Part shown: piece by piece, positions 7,868-14,542 of the stretch | How the letters are laid out: every line of letters starts with the position of its first letter | Position numbering within the stretch: the stretch's first letter is position 1 | Assembly (NCBI GenBank): GCA_001799695.1 | Contig: MGTY01000056.1 | Coordinates: forward strand, 1-40,622 | Direction: 5' to 3' | From: Elusimicrobia bacterium GWA2_69_24 | Lineage (GTDB): Bacteria > Elusimicrobiota > Elusimicrobia > UBA1565 | DNA: 40,622 nt | Translations under genes and position numbers: made by a program | The notes under the pieces: generated by a model | What the model saw: only the letters and a program-made list of their open reading frames with translations | Database searches by the model: none | Told to the model about the DNA's origin: nothing

Positions 7868-8701
7868 ATGAACCTGATCCACCGTCGGACGATATGCCGC
7901 GCGATCGGACTGCTGACCTTGACCTGGGCCTTGAGTCCGACGCCGTCCGTTCAGGCCAACGAGCGCCGCTTCGCCTACGCCTATGAGAGCGGGGTGATGG
8001 CGCCTGGGACCCGGGAGCTGGAGTATTGGAGCACGTGGCGCGGCGGGAGGGCGGAGTTCTATTCGCGCTTCGACCACCGGTTGGAGCTGGAATTGGGCCT
8101 GACCGACCGTCTGCTGACCGCGCTCTATCTGAACTGGCGGAGCATCTCCAGAAACGACCCGGCCAACCCCGATACCACCGTGACCGAGCAGGAGTTCACC
8201 GGAATCTCCTCGGAGTGGAAATACAAGCTCGCCGACCCCGTGGCCGACCCCGTGGGCGCCGCGTTGTATCAGGAATACACCTTGGCTTCCGACGAGTTCG
8301 AATGGGAGAGCAAGCTCATCCTGGACAAGAAGCTCGGCGGCACCCTCCTGGCCTACAACCTCGTCGTCGAGCCGGAGTGGAAGTTCGGCCCCGCGAACTC
8401 GGAGTGGGAGCTGTGGGTCGAAAACGTGCTGGGAGCGACGCATTTCGTGACGCCGCGCTTCGCGGCCGGGCTGGAGCTGCGCAACCCCAATCTGAAGACC
8501 CGCGGCAGCGCGGGGCTGCGGCACAGCGCGCTCTTCCTGGGACCGACGCTCAGTTACGCCGCGAAGGATTGGTGGCTCGCAGCCGCGTTCCTCAAGCAGC
8601 TGCCGGCTCCCAAGCGTTCCCTGGCGAACCGCCAGGACTCCCTGGTGCTGGACGAACACGAGAAGACCAATATCCGCGTCCTCGCGGCATTCCGTTTCTA
8701 A
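7868..8701 (+). CDS. Outer-membrane beta-barrel-like protein
   Basis: The start is ATG 7868, preceded by AAAGGAG at good spacing; upstream in-frame starts would translate the operator. The 277-residue product has a signal peptide (RRTICRAIGLLTLTWALSPT, cleavage near VQA-NE). It then has amphipathic alternating strands (ELEYWSTWR, FDHRLELELGLTDRLLTALYLNW, EWKYKLAD). It ends in Phe (LAAFRF), the usual C-terminal residue of BAM-assembled barrels. The cargo is unknown. Its place directly behind a Fur-family gene and before a c-type haem lipoprotein suggests a metal- or redox-linked envelope function; this is inference. The TAA stop coincides with the left end of a MITE-like element. Confidence 0.8.
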   Translation: MNLIHRRTICRAIGLLTLTWALSPTPSVQANERRFAYAYESGVMAPGTRELEYWSTWRGGRAEFYSRFDHRLELELGLTDRLLTALYLNWRSISRNDPANPDTTVTEQEFTGISSEWKYKLADPVADPVGAALYQEYTLASDEFEWESKLILDKKLGGTLLAYNLVVEPEWKFGPANSEWELWVENVLGATHFVTPRFAAGLELRNPNLKTRGSAGLRHSALFLGPTLSYAAKDWWLAAAFLKQLPAPKRSLANRQDSLVLDEHEKTNIRVLAAFRF

Positions 8702-8926
8702 TGTAGTGAGTCATAAGTCCAATTACATTCGTCACCCCGGCGAAAGCCGGGGTCCAGTCGCCAGACGTCACCCCGGCGAAAGCCGGGGTCCAGCCCATCC
8801 GTCACCCCGGCGAAAGCCGGGGTCCAGGCGCCATTCCAGGATTTTGAATCCGTTCCTCACGCTGGATACCGGCTGGCGCCGGTATGACGGCTTTTCAAAT
8901 GTAAAGAAGAGTTGGAATCACTGCAC
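8701..8926. mobile_element. MITE-like element, copy 1, with three hairpin repeats
   Basis: The element has imperfect terminal inverted repeats: left TGTAGTGAG...TCCAA (from 8702), right TTGGAATCACTGCAC (8912-8926). An inner pair TTACATTCGTCA / TGACG...AAATGTAA also pairs. Inside are three copies of a 28-bp unit (8730-8757, 8766-8793, 8800-8827), each a perfect CCCCGGC-GAAA-GCCGGGG hairpin, plus an ACCGGCTGGCGCCGGT palindrome. There is no transposase ORF, so it is non-autonomous. The left end supplies the stop of the barrel gene; the right end reads into the haem lipoprotein. Confidence 0.7.
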
Positions 8927-9236
8927 CAGCTGGGCCGCGCTGGCCGGGGTGCTGGCTATCGGCGGCCTCGCGGCCTGCGCGGGCAGCCTCCCCAGGCTGA
9001 CGTCCGCTCAGAAGGAGCGAGCGGCCCGGCTTTGGCCCGGAACGACGGCTAGGGAATTGGGGCGCGGCCGGACGCTCTATGTCCGGAAATGCTCGGGCTG
9101 CCATACTCTGCATCTCCCGGCGGCTTATCCCGCCGAGCGCTGGTCCGCGATACTGGATGAGATGAAAGGGGAGGCCCGGCTGCCGGAGGGGGAGGCTTGG
9201 GACATCGAGCGCTACGTCCTGACCGCCGCTCAGTAG
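8706..9236 (+). CDS. Mono-haem c-type lipoprotein; 5' end replaced by repeat element
   Basis: The reliable part begins around 8940. A hydrophobic stretch ending GGLAAC (lipobox-like) is followed by about 90 residues with one haem motif, CSGCH, within GRTLYVRKCSGCHTLHLPA. The end, ERWSAILDEMKGEARLPEG, resembles small cytochrome c/DHC-type domains. Such proteins carry electrons at the periplasmic face. The only in-frame ATG (8706) lies inside the MITE-like element, which would add about 80 residues including three translated HPGESRGP-like repeats. Plausible non-ATG starts (TTG near 8846, CTG 8940, GTG 8949) give odd or very short signal peptides. The native start was therefore probably lost or moved by the insertion, and the gene may be silent or use a start in the element. 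The stop overlaps the convergent gene at 9230-9236. Confidence 0.6.
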   Translation: MSHKSNYIRHPGESRGPVARRHPGESRGPAHPSPRRKPGSRRHSRILNPFLTLDTGWRRYDGFSNVKKSWNHCTSWAALAGVLAIGGLAACAGSLPRLTSAQKERAARLWPGTTARELGRGRTLYVRKCSGCHTLHLPAAYPAERWSAILDEMKGEARLPEGEAWDIERYVLTAAQ

Positions 9237-10468
9237 GCGGCCAAGTCGGCGAAGGCGCCGTGGTCCCCGGCCGCGGCGCGGCGGGCCTTCTGGGCGAGGA
9301 ACTCCAGCTCGAACGCCTCATCCCCGCGTTCCGCCTTGCGCTCCGCCAAGGCGGCGCGCTCCAGCTCCGCCGCGGCCTCGTTCATGGCCTCCGCGAAGGC
9401 CGGCGAGTCCTCCTTCCCGGAATCCAGCCAGCGCCGGGCTTCCTCCCCGAGCCGCTTCTGCCACTTCTCAATGGGGGTGAGGGACTCGCCGTGGAAGCGG
9501 CTCAGCAGGGCCGACCACCACCCTCCCGACGCCGTGCCGTTCGCGGGCCCGGCACGGACGGCGCCGAGCTCAGGGACTTTCTTCACCGCGAGGGTCTTGG
9601 CGCCCGGCTCCTGAACGGAGGGCGGCGCGGCTTCCCGGCGCCCCTCCAGCCACGAAGCCGTCCCTCCGGCGCCTTCGTCCTTCCGCTCGGGACCGAAGAT
9701 GTCCTTGGTCCTGCCCAGCACGCTTACGGTATGGTCCGCTTCCCCGAGTTCCGTCTTGGGCAGGTCCGCGGCGCGGGCGGCGATCCGCCGCGCCGGGCCT
9801 TTCCCGTCGCAGGCCTCGCCCGCCAGGTAGGAAGGCAGGCACTTCCCGACCCGGGGATCGTGCTCGGCGTCGCTGGCAGCGGCCTCTATCGCGCAGGCGG
9901 CGCCGGTGAAATTCTTGAAGCGGGCGCGGTTATGCGGGGTGTAGAACCCGGAGCAGGGAGCCCCCGCCCTGGCGACCTTGCCGGCCATCCCCGCCACGTC
10001 GCCGTAGAAGTTGTCGAGGAGCACCACCCGGTCCACCCGCTGGAGGCTGTCGAGGGACTTGGACAGGCCCACGTACCCGCCGCTGTGCGCGGCCACCGCG
10101 ACGCTCCCCACGCGGCGGCCGAGCAGCCCTTCCAGCCGGGCGACGTCATCGCGCAGGACGGCGAGATGGCTCGAGCCGGTCACTAGGACCACGAGGCCCT
10201 GGGCCTGGGCGGCGGAGCGGAGCCCGTACTTTTCGAAGGCCTGCCGTGCCGAGGCCAGCACCGCGTCCTGGCCCGTGATCACGCCGGCGCCCCCGAGGTG
10301 ACCGCGCAGGTAGATGAGCAGCGGCGCCTCGGCGGCCTTGATGCCCGGATCGTAGTAGCAGCCCTTATCCGGGAAGGGGACGCAGTCCGGGACCTTGAGG
10401 ACCTGGGCCGCCCGCAGCGGCAACGCGGCCAGGAGGTACAGCAGGGCCAGGGGCGAGGGGTTTTTCAC
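9230..10468 (-). CDS. Exported alpha/beta-hydrolase-like protein
   Basis: The start is taken as GTG 10468, seven bases after a perfect-spacing promoter; earlier in-frame starts lie upstream of that promoter's -10. The 412-residue product has a signal peptide (PSPLALLYLLAALPLRAAQ). Its first 250 residues look like an alpha/beta hydrolase: strand APLLIYLRGHLGG (a possible oxyanion region), strand GLVVLVTGSSH, nucleophile elbow VAVAAHSGGYVG, strand RVVLLDNFYGDVAG, and a late acidic/His region ELGEADHTVSVLG. The Ser in HSGG would be the nucleophile. The last 150 residues are Ala/Glu-rich and helical, perhaps coiled coil. Cysteine pairs suggest disulfides. The substrate is unknown. Confidence 0.75.
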   Translation of the reverse strand: MKNPSPLALLYLLAALPLRAAQVLKVPDCVPFPDKGCYYDPGIKAAEAPLLIYLRGHLGGAGVITGQDAVLASARQAFEKYGLRSAAQAQGLVVLVTGSSHLAVLRDDVARLEGLLGRRVGSVAVAAHSGGYVGLSKSLDSLQRVDRVVLLDNFYGDVAGMAGKVARAGAPCSGFYTPHNRARFKNFTGAACAIEAAASDAEHDPRVGKCLPSYLAGEACDGKGPARRIAARAADLPKTELGEADHTVSVLGRTKDIFGPERKDEGAGGTASWLEGRREAAPPSVQEPGAKTLAVKKVPELGAVRAGPANGTASGGWWSALLSRFHGESLTPIEKWQKRLGEEARRWLDSGKEDSPAFAEAMNEAAAELERAALAERKAERGDEAFELEFLAQKARRAAAGDHGAFADLAAY

Positions 10469-10475
10469 TCCCCTG

Positions 10476-10504
10476 AGTGTAGACCCGCAAGCCCGATATT
10501 TCAA
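10476..10504 (-). promoter_or_regulatory. Sigma70-type promoter, leaderless GTG start
   Basis: On the minus strand TTGAAA (10504-10499), 17 bp, TACACT (10481-10476), then 7 nt to the GTG at 10468. This is a near-consensus promoter with the start codon at the expected transcription start. Confidence 0.75.
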
Positions 10505-11007
10505 GGGACCGCGAATGCCCGGCATTACCGCCATTTATATTCGTCACCCCGGCGAAAGCCGGGGTCGTGCGCCTGAAAGCGTGTCTGGACAGGGAGGTGC
10601 AAGTCCCCCCAGGTAGACGCTCTCCGGCCTGTAGCTGAAAGTAATTGCGTCGCCGAGAGGCGAGGTGAAGAGCAACTGAAAGCGAACGGTTCATCCGTAG
10701 GATAACGAACTCGATACGGCCCTACCGTGTGGCCAGCCTGCGACCCAAAGGTGAAGCCCAGACCCGCGAGAGCGGGAAGCTCGCTGAGCTGAGGGGTAGC
10801 GTGATAAAGCGACAGCGAGACCGGATGGGTGGGTGGAGACGGAGGGACCGGAAGGCCGGACACGTGAATCAGGGAGACCTGTCCGCCGCAAGAGACGGTG
10901 TTCAAGCCGCAAGGCCGAAGAGCCGGGCGGACAGGAGTCAGAGCGCCCATAGTAGCGAGGAAGGGCCGTAACGGGCCTGGAGCGAAGGGAGCGCAGGAAG
11001 GTGGAGA

Positions 11008-11244
11008 CGTGACGAACGGACAAACGGAAAAGGAACCTGCGGGAGTGCCGGCGACGGCTAAACAAGCAGGAGACATCCGGGCTCGATGGGCCTGGGCGGA
11101 ACCGGCGGTCTGGACGGAGCGGATGTTGACGGCCCTTGAAGAAGGGATCAAAGGGGGCAAGCTGGCCGAACGCTTTCTTTGTCGAGCATGGGCTGTATTC
11201 CCTTGTGACGGCCCAGAAGCTCGCATGTCAATCCTCATGAAGGT
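11008..11244 (+). pseudogene. Remnant of group II intron reverse transcriptase/maturase
   Basis: The N-terminal piece (about 11008-11161) reads VTNGQTEKEPAGVP and later PAVWTERMLTALEEGIKGGK, the start typical of group II intron RTs of the LtrA type. At about 11160 the frame changes. The next frame reads SWPNAFFVEHGLYSLVTA, then QKLACQSS and TGA (to about 11244), which is the extreme C-terminal end of the same protein family. Everything between (all RT motifs, maturase domain) is absent: one large internal deletion joined tail to head out of frame near the shared AAG(C)TGG. Confidence 0.85.
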
Positions 11245-11260
11245 AAAACCACCGACTGGA

Positions 11261-11294
11261 GAGCCGGATGCGGGAAAACTGCCTGTCCGGCCTC
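11261..11294 (+). ncRNA. Group II intron domain V
   Basis: A 34-nt hairpin: lower stem GAGCCGGA / TCCGGCCTC, a two-base bulge, and upper stem GCGG-GAAA-(A)CTGC. It carries the conserved AGC triad. The extra C near the 3' side suggests the end of the domain is altered by the neighbouring deletion. Confidence 0.75.
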
Positions 11295-11409
11295 CCTACC
11301 CCTATCAGGCAACAGAACAGGATCTTTGAATCCGTTCCACACGCCGGCTGCCGGCTGGCGCCGGCATGACGGCTTTTCAAATGTAATGAAGCGTTGGACT
11401 CACCACACT

Positions 11410-11503
11410 CGCCCGAATCTAGCCCGAACCTTCTGGGCGACTGTGCCCGGGCACAGTCCGGGGGGGCCCGCCGCTAGATAGAATGGACGAGCCAGCAACC
11501 CCC
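11410..11503. other. Spacer between element copies with a perfect 20-bp palindrome
   Basis: No ORF is supported. GACTGTGCCCGGGCACAGTC (11439-11458) is a perfect 20-bp palindrome without a loop. It could be a dimeric protein site or element remnant. The rest shows nothing recognisable. Confidence 0.5.
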
Positions 11504-11649
11504 ACTGTAGTGAGTCATTAGTCCAATCGCATTCGTCACCCCGGGCTTGACCGGGTCCAGTCTGACGGCTTAACGGCAACTCCTGGGTCCCGGCTTTCGC
11601 CGGGACGACGAAGCCGGCAATGTAAAGAAGCGTTGGGGACACTACACTA
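11504..11649. mobile_element. MITE-like element, copy 3 (short)
   Basis: The left end ACTGTAGTGAGTCATTAGTC and right end TTGGGGACACTACACT form terminal inverted repeats. Inside, CGTCACCCCGGGCTTGACCG and TCCCGGCTTTCGCCGGGA are diverged hairpin units, and AATGTAAAGAAG matches copies 1 and 2. The right end overlaps the nrtR stop codon (TAG, 11647-11649). No transposase. Confidence 0.7.
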
Positions 11650-12321
11650 GAAGGGGAACAGGACGCCGCGCTCGCGCAGCTTCTCGAAGCGTTGGGCGGA
11701 GAATTCGTAGAGCCGGGCCGGCCGCGCCAGCCCTTCCCGCTTCTGCTCCCGCGTGGCCGCGAGCACGCCCAGGCCGAGCACCTTCCTGCGGAAGTTGCGC
11801 TTGTCCGCGGCCCGCCCGAGGACGGCCTCGAAGGCCTGCTGGAGCTCGGTCAGGGTGAAGCGCTTGGGCACGAGCCCGAACCCCACCGTGGTCCACTCCA
11901 GCTTCCAGCGCAGGCGCTGGAGCGCGTACTCGAATATGTCCCCGTGGTCGAAGGCCAGGTCCGGGAGCTTCCGGACGTCGAACCAGGCGGCTTGCGCGGC
12001 GTCTCCGCCGGGCGCGGGCACGGCCGTATTCCCGGCCGGGAGCAGGGCGAAGTAGCACACCGAGAGCACCCGGCCGCGCGGATCGCGTCCCGGGGCGCCG
12101 AAGGTGGCGAGTTGTTCCAGGAAGGAGGCGGTGAGCCCGGTCTCCTCGTTCAGCTCGCGGCGGGCGGCAGCCTCGAGCCCCTCGTCCTCGCGCAGGAAAC
12201 CGCCCGGGATGGCCCAGCGGCCGCGGAAGGGCGGGACCCCGCGCTTGACCAGGAGCACGGACAGGCGCCGCTCCCGGACCGCGAAGATCACCACGTCCAC
12301 CGCCGCGCGCAGGCTCGCCAT
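11647..12321 (-). CDS. nrtR: NrtR-type Nudix-domain transcription regulator of NAD metabolism
   Basis: The 224-residue protein has an N-terminal Nudix domain with a complete Nudix box at residues 41-63 (G-FLRED-E-x7-REL-N-EE-T-G-L). A C-terminal winged-helix domain follows (TLTELQQAFEAVLGRAADKRNFRRKVL, residues about 150-176). That pairing is the NrtR family, which represses NAD-biosynthesis genes and is released by ADP-ribose or related ligands. The adjacent pncB and nicotinamidase-like genes support this. The intact Nudix box suggests it may also hydrolyse a nucleotide, unlike many NrtR members; a pure Nudix hydrolase is the alternative. The start is ATG 12321, not the in-frame ATG 18 bases upstream, because TATAAT lies between them. 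It sits 14 bp after pncB but has its own promoter. Confidence 0.85.
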   Translation of the reverse strand: MASLRAAVDVVIFAVRERRLSVLLVKRGVPPFRGRWAIPGGFLREDEGLEAAARRELNEETGLTASFLEQLATFGAPGRDPRGRVLSVCYFALLPAGNTAVPAPGGDAAQAAWFDVRKLPDLAFDHGDIFEYALQRLRWKLEWTTVGFGLVPKRFTLTELQQAFEAVLGRAADKRNFRRKVLGLGVLAATREQKREGLARPARLYEFSAQRFEKLRERGVLFPF

Positions 12322-12327
12322 GCGGCG

Positions 12328-12333
12328 ATTATA
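12328..12333 (-). promoter_or_regulatory. -10 element, leaderless nrtR start
   Basis: TATAAT on the minus strand ends 6 nt before ATG 12321 and lies within the 14-bp gap after the pncB stop. nrtR may thus be transcribed alone as well as with the operon. Confidence 0.65.
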
Positions 12334-12335
12334 GC

Positions 12336-13733
12336 TCATTGCATCCGTGCCTCGCGGCCTCCGCGGAGTCTCTCCCGGCGCGCGTGCAGGGGGGCGTCGA
12401 GTTCGACCGGGAACTGCCGCGGTCCCGCGAGCCGCCGGAACTGTTCGGGGAGTTCGCGGAGCTGGGCCAGGGCCCGCTCCCGTATCGCGGTCAGGTCTTC
12501 CTCCCGCCGTACGCGTTCGCTCCGGCGGAACACGGGTACGAGCAGGTCCTCTCCCGCTCCGCTGAGCGGCTCCCGGATGTCGTAGATCACGTCCCGGAGC
12601 GGCTTCCCGCCGGCCCGGAAGCGCCGGACTTGGAGCATGCCGGGATAGGAGGCTTTGGCGGCGTCATCGGCGGTCTTCATCTTGTCCTCCCAATCTCCGT
12701 CCGGGGGACGCAGGGCCGAGAGTTTGTAGACTCCGCCCAGAGCGGGTTGGTCGTGTCCGGTGACCAGGCGGGTGCCCACGCCCCAGACCGCGATGGGGGC
12801 TCCCTGGGCCCGGAGCCGGGCGATGGCATGCTCGTCGAGGTCGCTGGATGCCGTGATGAGGCAATCCGCCAGCCCGGCCGCGTCGAGCATCTCCCGCGCG
12901 GCCCGGCTCAGCGCCGCGAGGTCTCCGGAATCCAGGCGGATGCCGGCCAGCCGGCGTCCCCGGGCTTTGAGCCGCAGGCCGGCCGCGACGGCCCGGCGTA
13001 CGCCCTCCAGCGTGTCGTAGGTGTCCACCAGCAGCACGCAGCCGCCCGTGGAGGTCCGGGCCCAGGTCTCGAAGGCCTCGTCCTCGCCGGAGAACGCCAT
13101 GACCCAGGAGTGCGCGTGCGTGCCCCGCACCGGGATGCCGAGCAGCTTGCCCGCCAGGACGTTCGAGGTCCCGGCGCAGCCCCCCGCGTACGCGGCCCGG
13201 CTGGCGGATAGGCCCCCGTCGAAGCCCTGGGCCCGCCGCAGGCCGAACTCCAGCACCGGCGCGCCCCCGGCCGCGAGCACGATGCGCGAGGCCTTGGTCG
13301 CGATCAGGGTCTGGAAGTTGACGATGTTGAGCAGCGCCGTCTCGAACAGCTGGCACTCGAGCAGCGGCCCGCGCACGCGCAGGAGCGGCTCCGGAGCGAA
13401 GACGACGGTGCCCTCCGGGACCGCGTCCAAGTCCAGCTGGGGCCGGAATCCGCGCAGGACCTCCAGGAAGCCGGGGTCGAAGAGCGGCCCGCCCTCGGTC
13501 CCTGCCAGTCCGGCCAGATAGTCCAGGTCGTCCGGGGCGAACCGGAACCGCTCCAGGAACCCGGCCGCGGGGCCTAGGCCGCAGGCCAGGGCATAGCCCC
13601 CGCGGAAGGGGTCCGCGCGGAAGTAATGATGGAACACCGCCTCATGGCGGTCCCGCCCAGCCTTCCAGTAGCCTTGGGCCATGGTCAGCTGGTAAAGGTC
13701 CGTCAGGAGGGCCGGGGACGCTCCGTCGGTCAT
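12336..13733 (-). CDS. pncB: Nicotinate phosphoribosyltransferase
   Basis: The 465-residue cytoplasmic enzyme makes nicotinate mononucleotide from nicotinate and PRPP (Preiss-Handler pathway). Family hallmarks are the N-terminal TDLYQLTMAQGYW, the central GTSNVLAGKLLGIPVRGTHA with the active-site HAHS, and LLVDTYDTLEGVRRA before GIRLDSGDLAAL, where the phosphoribosyl phosphate binds. The length is normal for bacterial PncB. The start has GGAGG seven bases upstream. It is the last gene of the PP2C/kinase/nicotinamidase/vWA operon (18 bp after the vWA stop). Together with the nicotinamidase-like protein it would form a complete nicotinamide-to-NaMN salvage route. Confidence 0.93.
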   Translation of the reverse strand: MTDGASPALLTDLYQLTMAQGYWKAGRDRHEAVFHHYFRADPFRGGYALACGLGPAAGFLERFRFAPDDLDYLAGLAGTEGGPLFDPGFLEVLRGFRPQLDLDAVPEGTVVFAPEPLLRVRGPLLECQLFETALLNIVNFQTLIATKASRIVLAAGGAPVLEFGLRRAQGFDGGLSASRAAYAGGCAGTSNVLAGKLLGIPVRGTHAHSWVMAFSGEDEAFETWARTSTGGCVLLVDTYDTLEGVRRAVAAGLRLKARGRRLAGIRLDSGDLAALSRAAREMLDAAGLADCLITASSDLDEHAIARLRAQGAPIAVWGVGTRLVTGHDQPALGGVYKLSALRPPDGDWEDKMKTADDAAKASYPGMLQVRRFRAGGKPLRDVIYDIREPLSGAGEDLLVPVFRRSERVRREEDLTAIRERALAQLRELPEQFRRLAGPRQFPVELDAPLHARRERLRGGREARMQ

Positions 13734-13751
13734 GGCATCCTCCGGGCGCCG

Positions 13752-14534
13752 TCACGGCGCCGCGAACCCGCCCAGCGCCGTCCCCGTGAACAGGCCCGAG
13801 CTCGAGCTGGCCCGCACCGCGGACTGGGAGAATACGGCGAACGCCCGCCGGATCTCGGTCGCCTTGGCTCCCGGGGTCAGGATCCACCGGTCCTCGATGC
13901 CCATTTCCCGGAAGACGGCCCGGAAGTCCGTGCTGCCGTCTTCGAGGCCCAGCGCCGCCACGATGTGGCGCTCGGCCCGGCGCAGGTCGCCGACGATCGC
14001 GGCCACGTCCCGCGCCCGGGACCGGGTCGACCCCTCGTCGGCCCCGTCCGTGATGAGGAGCGTCACGGTGCGCACCGGGACCCCGGCCTCGGCGAACTCC
14101 CGTGACTTGGCCAGCACCGTGCCCAGCAGGACCACGGACTGGTCGTAGAGCGGGGTCCCGCCGACGGGGTCGTAGTTGCCCGCGTCCATGCGCACGGCTC
14201 CCGCCAGGGCGCAGTACGGGAAGAGCACGGTCCCGTTCAGGTAGCGCGTATGGACCAGGACTCCGTCCTCCTGTTTGGAGGCGGCCAGCGCGTCGAGCAC
14301 CAGGTTATGCCCGTCGCGCACGGCCTGGGAGTTGGCCGCGAAGCGGATGGAGCCCGAGTCGTCCGGCATCATCGTGACCAGCACCACCTCGCTCGCCGGC
14401 ACGTCGTCGGGGCGGATGCCGAGGCCGGCCTGTATCTGGGCCCCGAGGTCCGGCACCGAGAGCGCGGCCATGGCCGCGTCCGACAGTTCGCCGTCCTCGT
14501 GCGACGCTTTCAGCAGTTCCTTGGGGTCGTTCAT
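13752..14534 (-). CDS. von Willebrand factor A domain protein (TerY-like)
   Basis: The 260-residue soluble protein has no signal peptide. It carries a complete MIDAS metal site: DDSGS at residues 58-62, a Thr in GGTPLYDQ and an Asp in LLITDGADEG. The fold order fits a vWA domain of about 190 residues with an N-terminal helical tail. Cytoplasmic vWA proteins of this kind pair with PP2C phosphatases and atypical kinases in TerY-P-type triads, and both partners are in this operon. Its role is probably metal-dependent protein binding or scaffolding. The start is well defined by AGGAGG five bases before the ATG. The protein is eight bases downstream of the nicotinamidase-like gene. Confidence 0.85.
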   Translation of the reverse strand: MNDPKELLKASHEDGELSDAAMAALSVPDLGAQIQAGLGIRPDDVPASEVVLVTMMPDDSGSIRFAANSQAVRDGHNLVLDALAASKQEDGVLVHTRYLNGTVLFPYCALAGAVRMDAGNYDPVGGTPLYDQSVVLLGTVLAKSREFAEAGVPVRTVTLLITDGADEGSTRSRARDVAAIVGDLRRAERHIVAALGLEDGSTDFRAVFREMGIEDRWILTPGAKATEIRRAFAVFSQSAVRASSSSGLFTGTALGGFAAP

Positions 14535-14542
14535 AACACCTC

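Larger units (their letters stand above)
10567..11305 (+). mobile_element. Decayed group II intron with deleted reverse transcriptase
   Basis: The ends are fixed by comparison with the uninterrupted copy at 8800-8830: exon ...GGGGTC joins intron GTGCGCC, and intron ...CCCTAT joins exon CAGGC. The 5' end has the group II GUGYG consensus. A 34-nt domain V-like hairpin with the AGC triad and GAAA loop lies at 11261-11294. The 739-nt length is far below the usual 2 kb or more. A remnant of the intron-encoded protein is visible (see next entry). After domain V only 11 nt remain before the 3' exon, including CCTACCCCTAT with a candidate branch-point A, so the 5' strand of domain VI seems missing. 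Splicing and mobility are both unlikely. Confidence 0.85.
10534..11409. mobile_element. MITE-like element, copy 2, interrupted by a group II intron
   Basis: The left part (10534-10566) holds ATTCGTCA and the CCCCGGCGAAAGCCGGGG hairpin. The right part (11306-11409) holds CAGG...TTTGAATCCGTTCC, GCCGGCTGGCGCCGGC, TTTTCAAATGTAATGAAG and TTGGACTCACCACACT. Joined, they align to copy 1 across its 3' two-thirds. The outer left inverted repeat is not recognisable, so the left end is truncated or diverged. Confidence 0.65.

Noticed and set aside
8730..8827. CRISPR-like array of three 28-bp repeats
   Set aside because: The gaps between units are only 6-8 bp, each unit is a self-contained hairpin inside an element with inverted ends, and no cas gene is nearby.
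10567..11305. Calling the intron group IIC, or an integron attC insertion
   Set aside because: A hairpin precedes it, but domain V is 34 nt, the RT ends resemble non-C classes, and there is no integrase or attC-type site.
10898..11329. Treating the 143-codon frame in the intron as a real small protein
   Set aside because: Its middle matches the RT N-terminus and its tail is a frame-shifted reading of the RT C-terminus and domain V RNA.
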